Source: an uncultured Bacilli bacterium (GTDB lineage Bacteria > Bacillota_I > Bacilli_A > RF39 > UBA660). Taken from it: a stretch of 29,765 bases of DNA. How positions within the stretch are numbered: position 1 is the first letter of the stretch; every line of letters begins with the position of its first letter. Positions 7,831 to 16,554 of this stretch are shown one piece after another. The stretch is taken from positions 1 to 29,765 of the forward strand of contig CAJTUR010000021.1 in assembly GCA_910579535.1 (NCBI GenBank), in the 5' to 3' direction. A program made the position numbers and the translations under genes. The notes below the pieces were generated by a model. The model was given only the letters and a program-made list of their open reading frames with translations. It did no database searches and was not told where the DNA came from.

Positions 7831-8855
7831 TTTTCTGTTTTATCTGTGTTTTTTGTAAAACCATAGTGTTCGCGAACTTTTTGTTCTATTTCTTCACGAA
7901 GCTCTTTGTTTTCTTTTAATAAATTTTTTACGTTTTCTTTTCCTTGACCTATTTTGTCCCCTTTGTAAGCATACCAAGCTCCACTTTTTTCTACGATATT
8001 TAAATCACTTGCTAAGTCAATAATTTCTCCTTCACGACTTACACCTTCACCATACATAATGTCTACAACAGCTGTTTTAAAAGGTGGAGCTACTTTGTTT
8101 TTAACAACTTTAATGGTTGTTTTATTTCCTAATACTTGGTCTCCATTTTTAATTTGTTCTCCACGACGAACATCCAAACGAATGGTTGAATAAAATTTAA
8201 GAGCTCTTCCTCCAGGAGTGGTTTCAGGATTTCCAAACATCACCCCTACTTTTTCTCTTAACTGATTAATAAAAATAGCGGTGGTTTTCGTTTTATTGAT
8301 GGTTCCAGATAATTTTCTTAAAGCTTGACTCATTAGTCTTGCTTGAAGTCCAACATGACTATCGCCCATTTCACCATCAATTTCAGCTTGAGGAACTAAT
8401 GCGGCAACCGAATCAATAACGACTATATTTACTGCTTCACTTCTTACTAAAGCTTCACATATTTCTAAAGCTTGTTCTCCCGTATCAGGCTGAGATAATA
8501 AAAGTTCATTTAAATTTACCCCTAAATTTTTAGCGTAAACAGGGTCAAGAGCATGTTCAGCATCAATAAAGGCCGCTCTACCGCCATTCTTCTGAACTTC
8601 CGCAATAGCTTGAAGCGCAAAAGTTGTTTTACCAGATGATTCTGGTCCATAGATTTCAACGATTCGTCCTTTAGGATACCCTCCTACTCCTAAAGCTACA
8701 TCTAATGTTAAAGAACCACTACTTGTCACATCGATTTCCATATGAGAATCTTCTCCAAGCTTCATAATGGCTCCTTTACCAAATTGTTTTTCTATATCGG
8801 CTAAAACTTGTTCTAAAGCTTTATCTTTGTCTTTTACATCTTTTGTTGTTTTCAT
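7818..8855 (-). CDS. recA: Recombinase RecA
   Basis: RecA catalyses strand exchange in recombinational repair and triggers LexA self-cleavage. The 345-residue sequence is full length, with Walker A GPESSGKTT (about 70-77), the Walker B/acidic segment VNIVVIDSVAALVP, the L1/L2 region with INQLREKVGVMFGNPETTPGGRALKF split across conserved blocks, and a short acidic, Lys/Glu-rich tail. ATG 8855 follows TAGGAGAA. It is a single-gene unit with its own promoter and terminator. Two palindromes lie in and above the promoter and may be damage-response operators. Confidence 0.98.
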   Translation of the reverse strand: MKTTKDVKDKDKALEQVLADIEKQFGKGAIMKLGEDSHMEIDVTSSGSLTLDVALGVGGYPKGRIVEIYGPESSGKTTFALQAIAEVQKNGGRAAFIDAEHALDPVYAKNLGVNLNELLLSQPDTGEQALEICEALVRSEAVNIVVIDSVAALVPQAEIDGEMGDSHVGLQARLMSQALRKLSGTINKTKTTAIFINQLREKVGVMFGNPETTPGGRALKFYSTIRLDVRRGEQIKNGDQVLGNKTTIKVVKNKVAPPFKTAVVDIMYGEGVSREGEIIDLASDLNIVEKSGAWYAYKGDKIGQGKENVKNLLKENKELREEIEQKVREHYGFTKNTDKTENKEE

Positions 8856-8883
8856 TTTTTTCTCCTATTCTGTTTCTGTATTC

Positions 8884-8912
8884 ATTTTATTATAGAACAA
8901 ATGGTTTGTCAA
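8884..8912 (-). promoter_or_regulatory. recA promoter
   Basis: Minus strand TTGACA, 17 bp, TAAAAT; start near 8877, leader about 20 nt. An overlapping TATAAT sits 5 bp upstream of the chosen -10 but has no -35 at a normal distance. Confidence 0.7.
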
Positions 8913-8935
8913 TAAAATAATCAAACAAATGTTTG
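8897..8935. promoter_or_regulatory. Two palindromes at the recA promoter, candidate LexA-type operators
   Basis: ACAAA-TGG-TTTGT (8897-8909) lies in the promoter spacer and overlaps the -35. CAAAC-AAAT-GTTTG (8922-8935) lies 9 bp upstream of the -35. The second has the geometry of the Bacillus SOS box (GAAC-N4-GTTC) with G changed to A in both halves. Role inferred from position and symmetry only. Confidence 0.4.
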
Positions 8936-9027
8936 GTTATCGTTTTTTTCTCTCCTTTCAATTTGGTTATCTTAAAACAAAGGGTGTTCATTTTTTGTCG
9001 AATTTAATCTTTTCATAAAAAATTTTT

Positions 9028-9921
9028 TTATTTATCTAAAAAATTTAATATATCTTGATAAATTTCTTCTTTTCCTACTTCATTTAGTAATTCGTGTCTT
9101 TTATTTTTATATAATTTTGTTTGAATGTTTTGATAACCACATTTTTTTAAAAATTGAATCAAATGGTTAAATTTCTTTTTGCCACCAATTACTTGATCAT
9201 CCTCTCCTCCAATAATGAATAAAGGAAGATTAGGATTAGTCATTTTATAATTTTTTCGTTTAAATACAGAGGCCATTAAGAAAAATAGCATCTGAAAACC
9301 ATTAATTGTAAAGATAAAGCCACATCGATTGCTCTCATTATAAGCTTTTACTACTTTTTCATCTGTACAAATCCAAGCATTTTCAAGGGTATTCTTTTTA
9401 TTGTAAGAACCGAATACCAATTTGTTTAAAAAAGCGCTACGGTATCTTTCTCCATGAAAGATGGTTAAAATGGACGCGATTCGTTTTCCTAAGAAGGAAA
9501 AAGGATTGTAAGTGGGTGGACCACAAACAATACATTTTTTTATTTGATAATCATGTTTTTGAAGGAATTGACGAACGACTAATGACCCCATACTATGCCC
9601 TAAGATATTTACAGAGACATTTGGATATTGTTTTTTTAAATCGTTTAGGACTTCTACTAAATCAAGGGCTAATATTTCTTTATTTCTTCCAAAGTACCCT
9701 AAATCTTCTTCATGCGTATTGATGCCATGCCCTAAATGGTCATAAACTATTGCTATGTAACCATTTTGAGCTAAAAATTCAATAAAATTTAAATATCTTT
9801 CTTTATTTTCCGCCATACCATGAGCAATAATTACTATACCTTTCCATCCCTTTTTTGGTTCTATTATAAGGCCAGTTATTTCTCTATTTTCTTCTTTTTT
9901 TACTAGTTTAAATTCTTTCAT
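9028..9921 (-). CDS. Alpha/beta hydrolase, monoacylglycerol-lipase/lysophospholipase-like
   Basis: The 297 residues have the serine-hydrolase pattern of the Hydrolase_4 group. An oxyanion-hole segment IIAHGMAENKERY comes first, then YDHLGHG. The nucleophile elbow is GHSMGS (Ser near residue 109), the acid is in GGEDDQVIGG and the catalytic His is in NKRHELLNE. A 40-residue cap lies between about 130 and 200. There is no signal peptide, so it is cytosolic. The ATG at 9921 follows AAGGAG, 27 nt after the end of the broken PIG-L gene, so the two form one operon. Likely substrates are monoacylglycerols or lysophospholipids; this is family inference. Confidence 0.85.
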   Translation of the reverse strand: MKEFKLVKKEENREITGLIIEPKKGWKGIVIIAHGMAENKERYLNFIEFLAQNGYIAIVYDHLGHGINTHEEDLGYFGRNKEILALDLVEVLNDLKKQYPNVSVNILGHSMGSLVVRQFLQKHDYQIKKCIVCGPPTYNPFSFLGKRIASILTIFHGERYRSAFLNKLVFGSYNKKNTLENAWICTDEKVVKAYNESNRCGFIFTINGFQMLFFLMASVFKRKNYKMTNPNLPLFIIGGEDDQVIGGKKKFNHLIQFLKKCGYQNIQTKLYKNKRHELLNEVGKEEIYQDILNFLDK

Positions 9922-9948
9922 TTACAACTCCTTATAAGTCATTGTAAT

Positions 9949-11238
9949 CTAGAGTTTCTTTAGAGTCAATATCTGTTTTATTTTAACTAAAATAATTATA
10001 CTGAGCAATAAAAACATTAATTTTTGTTTAGGAGATAAAAAAAATTGTTTGTTCATTTGTTTTTTGACTTCGAATTCTATATTTTCAAATAAATCGTTCT
10101 TTATTTTATCTTCTCCAACAGTAGTTTTATATAAACCCCATTCGATTGGGCTATATTTTTCAATTTCTGTTGCTTTTTGGTAATCTTTATAAATCCAATT
10201 ATAAAATCTTTTTCCAGTTTGACTTTTGTGTTCTAAAAAACTTTCTTTTGATACCTTAAAAGCGGTTTTACCATTAAAATTAGCAAGCGGTTCATCAAAA
10301 TTTAAGATGATTTTATTTTTAGAATAAGAATGAAAATAGGTTTTTGGTACTTCCCACCCTCCATATTTTTTATAAGAATCTGTAAAAAAATCAGCATGAT
10401 TTGTCTTATCTAATACTTGTTTTAAACTGTAGGTATTCAAGCTATGCTGACCATGACCATATTCTCCTAACTCATCATGACCAACAAGCACATTTGGTTT
10501 AAATCTTCTTATCATTTCAGTTTGAAAAGCAAGAATTTGATTTAAAGATTTGTTTCTTTTTTCTAATTTTTTTATTGCTTCTTCTAAAGTATAGGATTTT
10601 TCATCTGGAATTACACCTTCTATTGGATAATTTCTAATACCACTTTTGTACAGACCATGAAGAGCTTCATGAAATCGTTAACTCTCATTTTCATGATAGG
10701 TCATATAAACCATTTGAAGATCATAACCTCTATCGATGTATGTTGGAATTATTCCAGCAAAAAAAAGATGTTCGTCATCGCTATGTGTTGAAAATAAAAG
10801 CATATCTGATTTTTTTAATGGAGGCTTCCATTTTTCAACAAAGTCAGGAATTTTTCCTTTGCCAAAAACATACATTTCGGCTATTTTTACTGTTTCAGAA
10901 TAGTTTAATGATATGGATTTAGAGATTCCAATTGTATTTTCAATATCAATGTATTCATGTAAAAAAGACTGTGTTCCTATTTTTATATTTTGATTTTCAT
11001 TTTTTAGCACACCTCTTTTCGTTTCCTCATAAATAATATAAAGACCATAAATTTCTTCACTTTTTACAGTTATAACATCTTTTTTATTAAGAGTTATAAA
11101 TGTATTTTCATTTTTATCTGTTATTTTTTCTTCTCGGTTATTATTTACTAAAATAAGACTTTGATGAGTTATTTCTTTGGCACTTGTAGGATAGATAAAA
11201 CAAAAAATTAAAATTATTGAAAGAATCATTTTTTTCAT
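9949..11238 (-). pseudogene. PIG-L family deacetylase, secreted and membrane-anchored, interrupted by one TAA
   Basis: The gene would encode about 429 residues. It starts with a signal peptide (first 20, ending PTSA), then a 110-residue N-terminal domain, then the zinc motif HSDDEHLF (about 152-158). After codon 186 a TAA (10678-10680) interrupts the sequence. The same frame continues with RFHEALHGLYKSGIRNYP and on to GHDELGEYGHGQHS, the second zinc-binding block of PIG-L enzymes, and ends in a hydrophobic helix (FLLLSIIILVKI) with a basic tail. Nothing is lost in frame or length, so only one codon is wrong. PIG-L enzymes remove acetyl groups from N-acetylglucosamine-type sugars. The break could be recent decay, a strain polymorphism or a base-calling error. 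Confidence 0.8.
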
Positions 11239-11259
11239 ATTATCGCACTTCTTTTATGT

Positions 11260-11287
11260 ATTTTAACATAATTTTTTTACAAATCAA
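11260..11287 (-). promoter_or_regulatory. Promoter of the PIG-L/hydrolase operon
   Basis: Minus strand TTGATT, 16 bp, TAAAAT with TG one base upstream (extended -10). The -35 lies directly after the T-tract of the leuS terminator. Confidence 0.6.
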
Positions 11288-11309
11288 AAAAAAATGGTTT
11301 TTTACCATT
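11287..11309 (-). terminator. Terminator of the leuS operon
   Basis: Minus strand AATGGT, AAAAA, ACCATT followed by a long T run, 5 nt after the leuS stop. Confidence 0.75.
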
Positions 11310-11313
11310 CTTT

Positions 11314-13722
11314 TTATTTTACAACAATATTTACGATACGATTTGGAACAACAATTATTTTTACTACTTTTTGATTTTCAATGTTTTTCTTAACGTTTTC
11401 TTCATTTAAGGCTTTTTCTTTTACTTGCTCTTCTGCTTCGTCCTTTTCAATTTCAATCGTGGCTCTTAGTTTACCATTTACTTGAACGGCCATTGTTATT
11501 TTGTCTTCTACGATTTTATTTTCATCGTATTCTGGCCATGTTGATGTGCATAAAGGCCCTCCTAAGTGGTATTGTTCGTTTAGTTCTTCTGTTATATGAG
11601 GGGCAATTGGATTGAGCAAAATTAATAGTAATCGATAATCGTCACGTGTGATTCCGTTTTCAAAATCTTCGTATTCATTTAGTAAAATCATTAATGAAGA
11701 GACCGCTGTGTTGTATTTTAAGTTTACTAAATCATTAGATACTTTTTTTATGGTTTTATGGGCTAAAACTTCATTTGTATAGCCATTTTGATCGTTTAGT
11801 TTGTCACCTATTTTTTGAATACGTTCAATAAAACGTTTGCATCCTTTTAAGGAATCGGTACTCCAAGATGCATCCTGTTGGTAATCACCAATAAACATTT
11901 CATAGATTCTTAATGTGTCCGCTCCATATTCTCTTACAATATCATCTGGATTAATGACGTTTCCTTTGGATTTACTCATTTTTTCATTGTTGTCTCCTAA
12001 AATCATGCCATGAGAGACACGAATATCAATCATTTCGCTTTTTGGAGCTAAACCAAAATTATGAAGCATTTGAACCCAAAATCTCGCATAGAGTAAGTGT
12101 CTAGCGGTGTGTTCCATTCCACCATTGTACCAATTCACGCCACCCCAATATTTCATTTTATCCATATTAACGAATTCATTTTCATTATGGGCATCCATGT
12201 ATCTTAAAAAATACCAACTTGAACCCGCCCAATTTGGCATGGTATCGGTTTCTCTTTTAGCTTCCCCGCCGCATTTAGGACATTTGCAATTGACCCACTC
12301 GGTAATTTTAGCAAGTGGCGATTCTCCATCTTCTGTTGGCTCGTATTCCGCAACATCAGGAAGTAATAGAGGTAAATCGTCTTCATTCATCGGTACCCAA
12401 CCACATTTTGGACAGTTAATCATTGGAATGGGTTCGCCCCAGAATCTTTGTCTTGAGAAAATCCAATCACGCATTTTGTAATTGTTTACGGTTCGAGCGA
12501 TTCCTTCATTCACTAATTTTTCAGTAATTTTTTCTTTGGCTTCTAAAACAGTCATGTCTGTAAATTCTTCTGAGTTTATTAAGTGACATTCTTTAGCCAT
12601 GTACTCTTTCTTTTCAAAAGCGTGGTCTTTAGTATCTTGACCATCTATAACTTGAATCATTTCAATATTATGGGCTTTTGCGTATTCGAAATCTCTTTCG
12701 TCATGAGAAGGGACCGCCATAACAGCTCCAGTGCCATAATCTCCTAACACGAAGTCTCCTAAATAGATGGGTACTTCTTTTCCTGTTAAAGGATGGATGG
12801 CTTTTATTCCTTCTACTAAACAGCCTGTTTTGCCTTTATTGAGTTCAGTACGGTCCATATTTGATTTTTTAGTGGTTTCAGCAATATAAGCTTCTACTTC
12901 TTCTTTATTTAATACTCGAGGCATTAATTCTTTGATTAATTTCCCATCAGGTGCAATAACGAAGAAAGTAATACCATAAATGGTTTCAATACAAGTGGTA
13001 AAAATAGAAAATTTTCCCCCACCAACGATTTCTATGTCTAATTCAACACCTGAACTTTTTCCAATCCAATTGATTTGACCTAATTTGACTTTCTCAGCAA
13101 AATGGGTGTCGTCTAAACCTTTAAGTAAGTCTTCAGCGTAATCGCTCATGCGAAGCATCCACTGACTTTTTTCTTTTTGCTCGACTCTCGCTCCGCATTG
13201 TTCACAGACCCCACCAGCCGCGTCTTCATTTGATAAAACACTTTTACAAACAGGGCACCAATTAACTGGAATGGTGTCTTTATAGGCCATACCTTGTTTA
13301 TAAAATTGTAAAAATTGCCATTGAGTCCATTTGTAATAGCCTGGATCCGTGGTTGAAAATTCACGACTCCAATCAAAAGAGAACCCTAATTTTTTCATTT
13401 GTCCTTTAAAGGTTTTAACGTTTTCTTTTACTGCTTCTTTAGGATGGATATGGTTTCTTATAGCATAACGTTCAGCGGGAGCTCCAAAGGCATCCCATCC
13501 CATCGGAAATAACACATTGTACCCTTGCATTCTTTTAAGTCTAGCTATTGCGTCTTGCGCGGTGTAACTTCTTACGTGTCCTACGTGTAATCCAGCTCCA
13601 CTTGGGTAAGGAAACTCTACTAAAACGTAATAAGGTGGTTTAGAATCAAAGTCTATTGCCTTAAATACTTCTTTTTCCTCCCAAAAATCTTGCCATTTTT
13701 TTTCTATGTTTTTATAATTCAT
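11314..13722 (-). CDS. leuS: Leucyl-tRNA synthetase
   Basis: This class I synthetase charges tRNA-Leu. It has 802 residues, the usual bacterial length. Visible features are the HIGH motif as HVGH (46-49), a zinc-ribbon insertion (CPVC ... CEQCG, about 165-190), the CP1 editing domain with the threonine-rich and GTGAVMAVPSHDERDFEYA blocks, a second CPKCG zinc cluster, the tryptophan-rich WAGSSWYFLRY segment, KMSKSKGN, and a C-terminal anticodon-binding part ending in VVPNRIVNIVVK. The ATG at 13722 is one base after the stop of the small membrane-protein gene, whose 3' end supplies the ribosome site (AAAGGTG), so the two are translationally coupled. The pair is controlled by the leucine T-box at 14101-14312. 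Confidence 0.98.
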   Translation of the reverse strand: MNYKNIEKKWQDFWEEKEVFKAIDFDSKPPYYVLVEFPYPSGAGLHVGHVRSYTAQDAIARLKRMQGYNVLFPMGWDAFGAPAERYAIRNHIHPKEAVKENVKTFKGQMKKLGFSFDWSREFSTTDPGYYKWTQWQFLQFYKQGMAYKDTIPVNWCPVCKSVLSNEDAAGGVCEQCGARVEQKEKSQWMLRMSDYAEDLLKGLDDTHFAEKVKLGQINWIGKSSGVELDIEIVGGGKFSIFTTCIETIYGITFFVIAPDGKLIKELMPRVLNKEEVEAYIAETTKKSNMDRTELNKGKTGCLVEGIKAIHPLTGKEVPIYLGDFVLGDYGTGAVMAVPSHDERDFEYAKAHNIEMIQVIDGQDTKDHAFEKKEYMAKECHLINSEEFTDMTVLEAKEKITEKLVNEGIARTVNNYKMRDWIFSRQRFWGEPIPMINCPKCGWVPMNEDDLPLLLPDVAEYEPTEDGESPLAKITEWVNCKCPKCGGEAKRETDTMPNWAGSSWYFLRYMDAHNENEFVNMDKMKYWGGVNWYNGGMEHTARHLLYARFWVQMLHNFGLAPKSEMIDIRVSHGMILGDNNEKMSKSKGNVINPDDIVREYGADTLRIYEMFIGDYQQDASWSTDSLKGCKRFIERIQKIGDKLNDQNGYTNEVLAHKTIKKVSNDLVNLKYNTAVSSLMILLNEYEDFENGITRDDYRLLLILLNPIAPHITEELNEQYHLGGPLCTSTWPEYDENKIVEDKITMAVQVNGKLRATIEIEKDEAEEQVKEKALNEENVKKNIENQKVVKIIVVPNRIVNIVVK

Positions 13723-13723
13723 T

Positions 13724-14086
13724 TTATTTATTCACCTTTCTTTTTAAAAATCGTCCATATAGTTCATAAAGAGAATACGTTAGAGCTAATAATAGGATAA
13801 ATCCTAGAGCTAACTGAAAAGCATTGGGTATGTCTAAATAGGTTACGAAAACTCCAACACTAGAAACAATAAAACCATTGATTAAAGCCACATGAACAAT
13901 TTCTTTTTTATAATTTATTTTCTTTTTATCTATTTTAAACCTTTTTGCAATATCGTTAATTTCTCGAAGATTTTCATATTTTTTGCTTTTTACTTTTTTT
14001 AAATTGATTAAGTAAAAAATCAAAAAGAATAAGAGATAGAGGACAAAAAAGAAATAGATTAAGAATGTTGGACTTTTTAATTCCAT
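13724..14086 (-). CDS. Small three-helix membrane protein ahead of leuS, unknown function
   Basis: Of 120 residues, one helix is N-terminal (about 8-28), then comes a basic 35-residue cytosolic loop rich in Lys (KRFKIDKKKINYKKE), then two close helices (about 67-85 and 90-110) and a basic end. I do not recognise a family. It lies between the leucine T-box and leuS and its stop is one base from the leuS start, so its expression must follow leucine-tRNA charging. That could mean a leucine-related transport or scaffold role, or simply insertion into the operon. Confidence 0.75.
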   Translation of the reverse strand: MELKSPTFLIYFFFVLYLLFFLIFYLINLKKVKSKKYENLREINDIAKRFKIDKKKINYKKEIVHVALINGFIVSSVGVFVTYLDIPNAFQLALGFILLLALTYSLYELYGRFLKRKVNK

Positions 14087-14100
14087 TTTTTATTCACCCT

Positions 14101-14312
14101 TTCTAAAATAAAAAAGACCATTTCGTTTTTAAGGACGAAATAGCCGTGGTACCACCTTAATTCCTAGTTTTAAACTAGCTTTAAAATCTGATAACGGGGA
14201 TTAGCCAAAAGTTCCAAAAGCAAGTTCATAAACCCTTATTCATTCGTTTCCACCTACCACGAATTCTCTTTGCAATAATAGATTTATTACTACTCTTTTT
14301 TCAACACTTTTT
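14101..14312 (-). promoter_or_regulatory. T-box leader (leucine, specifier CUU)
   Basis: Hallmarks in transcript order: the AGTAGTAA loop-E/AG element, GAGAATTCGTGGTAGGTG (K-turn and distal stem I), GAA-CTT-GCTTTTGGAA with CTT as the specifier (Leu), and the antiterminator T-box AAGGTGGTACCACGG (about 14143-14158). The terminator is GGCTATTTCGT paired with ACGAAATGGTC, followed by a T run. Uncharged tRNA-Leu would pair with the specifier and with the TGG in the T-box and allow transcription of the membrane protein and leuS. Confidence 0.93.
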
Positions 14313-14316
14313 TCTT

Positions 14317-14345
14317 ATTATATTAAACTATTTTCATAATTTCAA
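14317..14345 (-). promoter_or_regulatory. Promoter of the T-box/leuS transcript
   Basis: Minus strand TTGAAA, 17 bp, TATAAT. The -35 starts 6 bases beyond the stop codon of the upstream glycosyltransferase gene. Confidence 0.75.
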
Positions 14346-14351
14346 TCTTTT

Positions 14352-15398
14352 TTATTTCTTTTTAAAGACCCATTCTCTTTGAATAATAAAATTGATAACA
14401 AAAATGACTAAATCTACCATGATTTTTAATAATGTTGAATTTAAGTGAGTCATTTTAAACAATCCTGAGACAACGAAAGCTGAAACAAACATCTGAATGA
14501 TTACTAAGATAAAATATTTGATTAAACTATTTTTACTCTTATTTTTAAAGACTATTTTTTCATTAATTTTAAAATTGTATATCGATGAAGCTGTACGCGC
14601 CAATAGACTTGCCACAACAATACTTGTAATCATTCCAAAGTTTATTTCTGGTAATAATTTTAAGAAAAGAGTAAATAAAAGAATATCGACTAAAAAGGAA
14701 CTTAGAGAGGCCATTATGTATTTAATAAATAGTTTGTAAATTAAGATGGAGTCACGAATAGGATTAAAATGACTGGTTTCATTTTCACCTATATAAATCG
14801 TTTTTATGGGTACTTCTTCAATTTTAATTTCCTTTTCTTTACAAGCAATGAGCATATTGGTTTCATACTCATATCTTTCTCCTGAAACATCTAAAAATTT
14901 TTTCATCGTGCTTTTTCCAAAGGCTCTGAGTCCAGATTGCGTATCTGTAATTTTAATCCCTACAAAAATAGAAAACATGTTTCTTGTAATTTTGTTTCCA
15001 TATCGACTCTTAAAGGGGACATTTTCTAAATCAAAGTTTCGTGTTCCAATGATTAAACTTTCAGGATTTTTGATTAAACTTTGACAACATTTTTTTATAT
15101 CTTCAACACTGTGTTGTCCATCACAATCAGCTGTAACGGTGCCCACCATTGTATCATAAGTGTTTAAACAATAATTGAAAGCATATTTAATGGCTCTTCC
15201 TTTTCCTAAATTTATATGATTTCTTAAAACCGTAATGCCTTTTTTATGATATTCTTGAAAAAATGATTGGTATTCTTCTCCACTACCATCATCAATAATC
15301 ACGATTTTTTCAAAATTTTTTTCTAGTTTTTCCATAAACGCACTCATGATTTTTTTATCTGGTTTGTACGCTGGTATGATTACTACTACTTCTTTCAT
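14352..15398 (-). CDS. Family 2 glycosyltransferase (DPM1/GtrB-like) fused to a GtrA domain
   Basis: Residues 1-230 are a GT-A domain. They hold VVIIPAYKPDKK at the start, VIIDDGS, the GKGRAIKYAF helix, the metal motif in TADCDGQH and the acceptor block TDTQSGLRAF. Residues 231-348 form four membrane helices in the pattern of GtrA proteins, ending REWVFKKK. GtrB-like enzymes transfer a sugar to undecaprenyl phosphate and GtrA-type proteins help flip it; here both are one polypeptide. The ATG at 15398 follows GAAAGGG and begins 8 nt after the upstream stop. An earlier in-frame ATG (15443) would overlap the previous gene by 37 nt and adds 15 residues unlike the family, so it is rejected. Confidence 0.85.
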   Translation of the reverse strand: MKEVVVIIPAYKPDKKIMSAFMEKLEKNFEKIVIIDDGSGEEYQSFFQEYHKKGITVLRNHINLGKGRAIKYAFNYCLNTYDTMVGTVTADCDGQHSVEDIKKCCQSLIKNPESLIIGTRNFDLENVPFKSRYGNKITRNMFSIFVGIKITDTQSGLRAFGKSTMKKFLDVSGERYEYETNMLIACKEKEIKIEEVPIKTIYIGENETSHFNPIRDSILIYKLFIKYIMASLSSFLVDILLFTLFLKLLPEINFGMITSIVVASLLARTASSIYNFKINEKIVFKNKSKNSLIKYFILVIIQMFVSAFVVSGLFKMTHLNSTLLKIMVDLVIFVINFIIQREWVFKKK

Positions 15399-15406
15399 TT
15401 TCCCTT

Positions 15407-16540
15407 TCACCCCGTAATGGCTTGCATATTTACAAGTTTCCATTCTTTATCTATTTTTACAAAATACATACGATCATGCATGACGTCTTGATGTTTCTTT
15501 CCTTTAATAATCATATTTTTTTCTAAATAAACTTCACAGGAAAAAGCATCTTCATCATAGATTTCAAAATTTCTTATGTTTTCTCCTGTAAAAATTGGAT
15601 TGTCAAATGTGTGTTTACTTGTAAAGGTAATATCGATTCCTGTCGCCCAATTTTTAGCAAATTTAGATAAAGTCGAGTCGTCGATTAGAAAGGCATTAAT
15701 TTGATGAAAACCATGCAATGTTCCTTTTAAATCATTGGTTAAAAATAAACTCCATTGTTCTGCCATTTTTAAAATTTCTGGTATACTCTCTATCTCTTTT
15801 TTGGCTTCTTCTAAATTTTCTATCTTTTTAAATTCTTTTTTTATCTCAATCGTATAACCATGCTGTTCATAATTAACTTCATGATTGTTCTCATCTAAAA
15901 TTTTGATTTCAGGTTCAAAATAAAGATTTTCTATTTGATATTTTACGTTATAAGGAATGGATACGTATTTTGCCATTTCTAACATGCCTTCGTTTTGTTC
16001 CCCTTCTTTTATTTGTTCATTTGTTAGTTCTTTATTATTTAAATAAACTTTAAAATTATTGGGAACGGTAATGTTGTAAAGGTAAAATCCTTTATCTATT
16101 TTGCTTCTTACTTCAGCGTCATCCCAGATGTAAAAAGAAAGAAGCCCTAAACGATTCAATTTTTTTTCGCTTTTTAATTGAATTTCTAATATTTCTTGAT
16201 TGTTCGCTTTTATTAAATAAGTTGGATTTTCTTCTTGACTGTTTTCGCTTTCTTCATATTCTAAATCGGCTTTTTCTAATAAATTTTTTAAAGCTAAATT
16301 TATTGATTCTTCTTTATCAAAAGGACCTTTTTCAATTTGGGCTAAGTCATTTATCTCGCATGAATCCTTTTTGCAAAGATTCTCTAAAGTTTTATTGATA
16401 AAATTCTCGGTTTGATTTTTCTCATATTTTACTAAACTATCAAAGACATGGATGAGAAAACCAACCATAATAAGGCCTAAAAGACAAGCATAAAAAATTA
16501 GAAAGGTTTTAAATTGTAGTTTTAATTTTTTTTCTTTCAT
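15407..16540 (-). CDS. Membrane-anchored extracytoplasmic protein of the envelope operon, unknown function
   Basis: This is a 377-residue protein with a basic start (MKEKKLKLQFK) and one uncleaved membrane helix (about 12-32). The rest is an outside domain rich in Glu, Lys and Asn. It contains two Cys about ten residues apart near 55-60 (LCKKDSCE), possibly a disulfide. The end (YFVKIDKEWKLVNMQA) resembles the last strand of NTF2/SnoaL-like or similar small barrels. No catalytic motif is apparent. It has the strongest ribosome site of the operon (AAAGGAGGAGC) and lies between the NAGPA gene and the GT2-GtrA gene with gaps of 14 and 8 nt, so it probably works with them on an extracellular glycan or lipid-linked sugar. 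Confidence 0.75.
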   Translation of the reverse strand: MKEKKLKLQFKTFLIFYACLLGLIMVGFLIHVFDSLVKYEKNQTENFINKTLENLCKKDSCEINDLAQIEKGPFDKEESINLALKNLLEKADLEYEESENSQEENPTYLIKANNQEILEIQLKSEKKLNRLGLLSFYIWDDAEVRSKIDKGFYLYNITVPNNFKVYLNNKELTNEQIKEGEQNEGMLEMAKYVSIPYNVKYQIENLYFEPEIKILDENNHEVNYEQHGYTIEIKKEFKKIENLEEAKKEIESIPEILKMAEQWSLFLTNDLKGTLHGFHQINAFLIDDSTLSKFAKNWATGIDITFTSKHTFDNPIFTGENIRNFEIYDEDAFSCEVYLEKNMIIKGKKHQDVMHDRMYFVKIDKEWKLVNMQAITG

Positions 16541-16554
16541 CAGGCTCCTCCTTT

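Noticed and set aside
8950..8958. AAGGAGAG (minus strand) upstream of the recA promoter
   Set aside because: No start codon with an open frame lies at a usable distance; probably chance or the trace of a lost gene.
8996..9002. Single perfect TGTCGAA (Spo0A box) upstream of recA
   Set aside because: A 7-mer of this composition is expected a few times in a window this size by chance, and it is far from the promoter, unlike the tandem elements.
12107..12481. 124-codon plus-strand frame inside leuS
   Set aside because: Antisense shadow of conserved LeuRS sequence with no start signals.
15399..15443. Longer start for the GT2-GtrA gene
   Set aside because: The extra 15 residues overlap the previous gene and lack a ribosome site; ATG 15398 follows a site and begins where the family's first strand begins.
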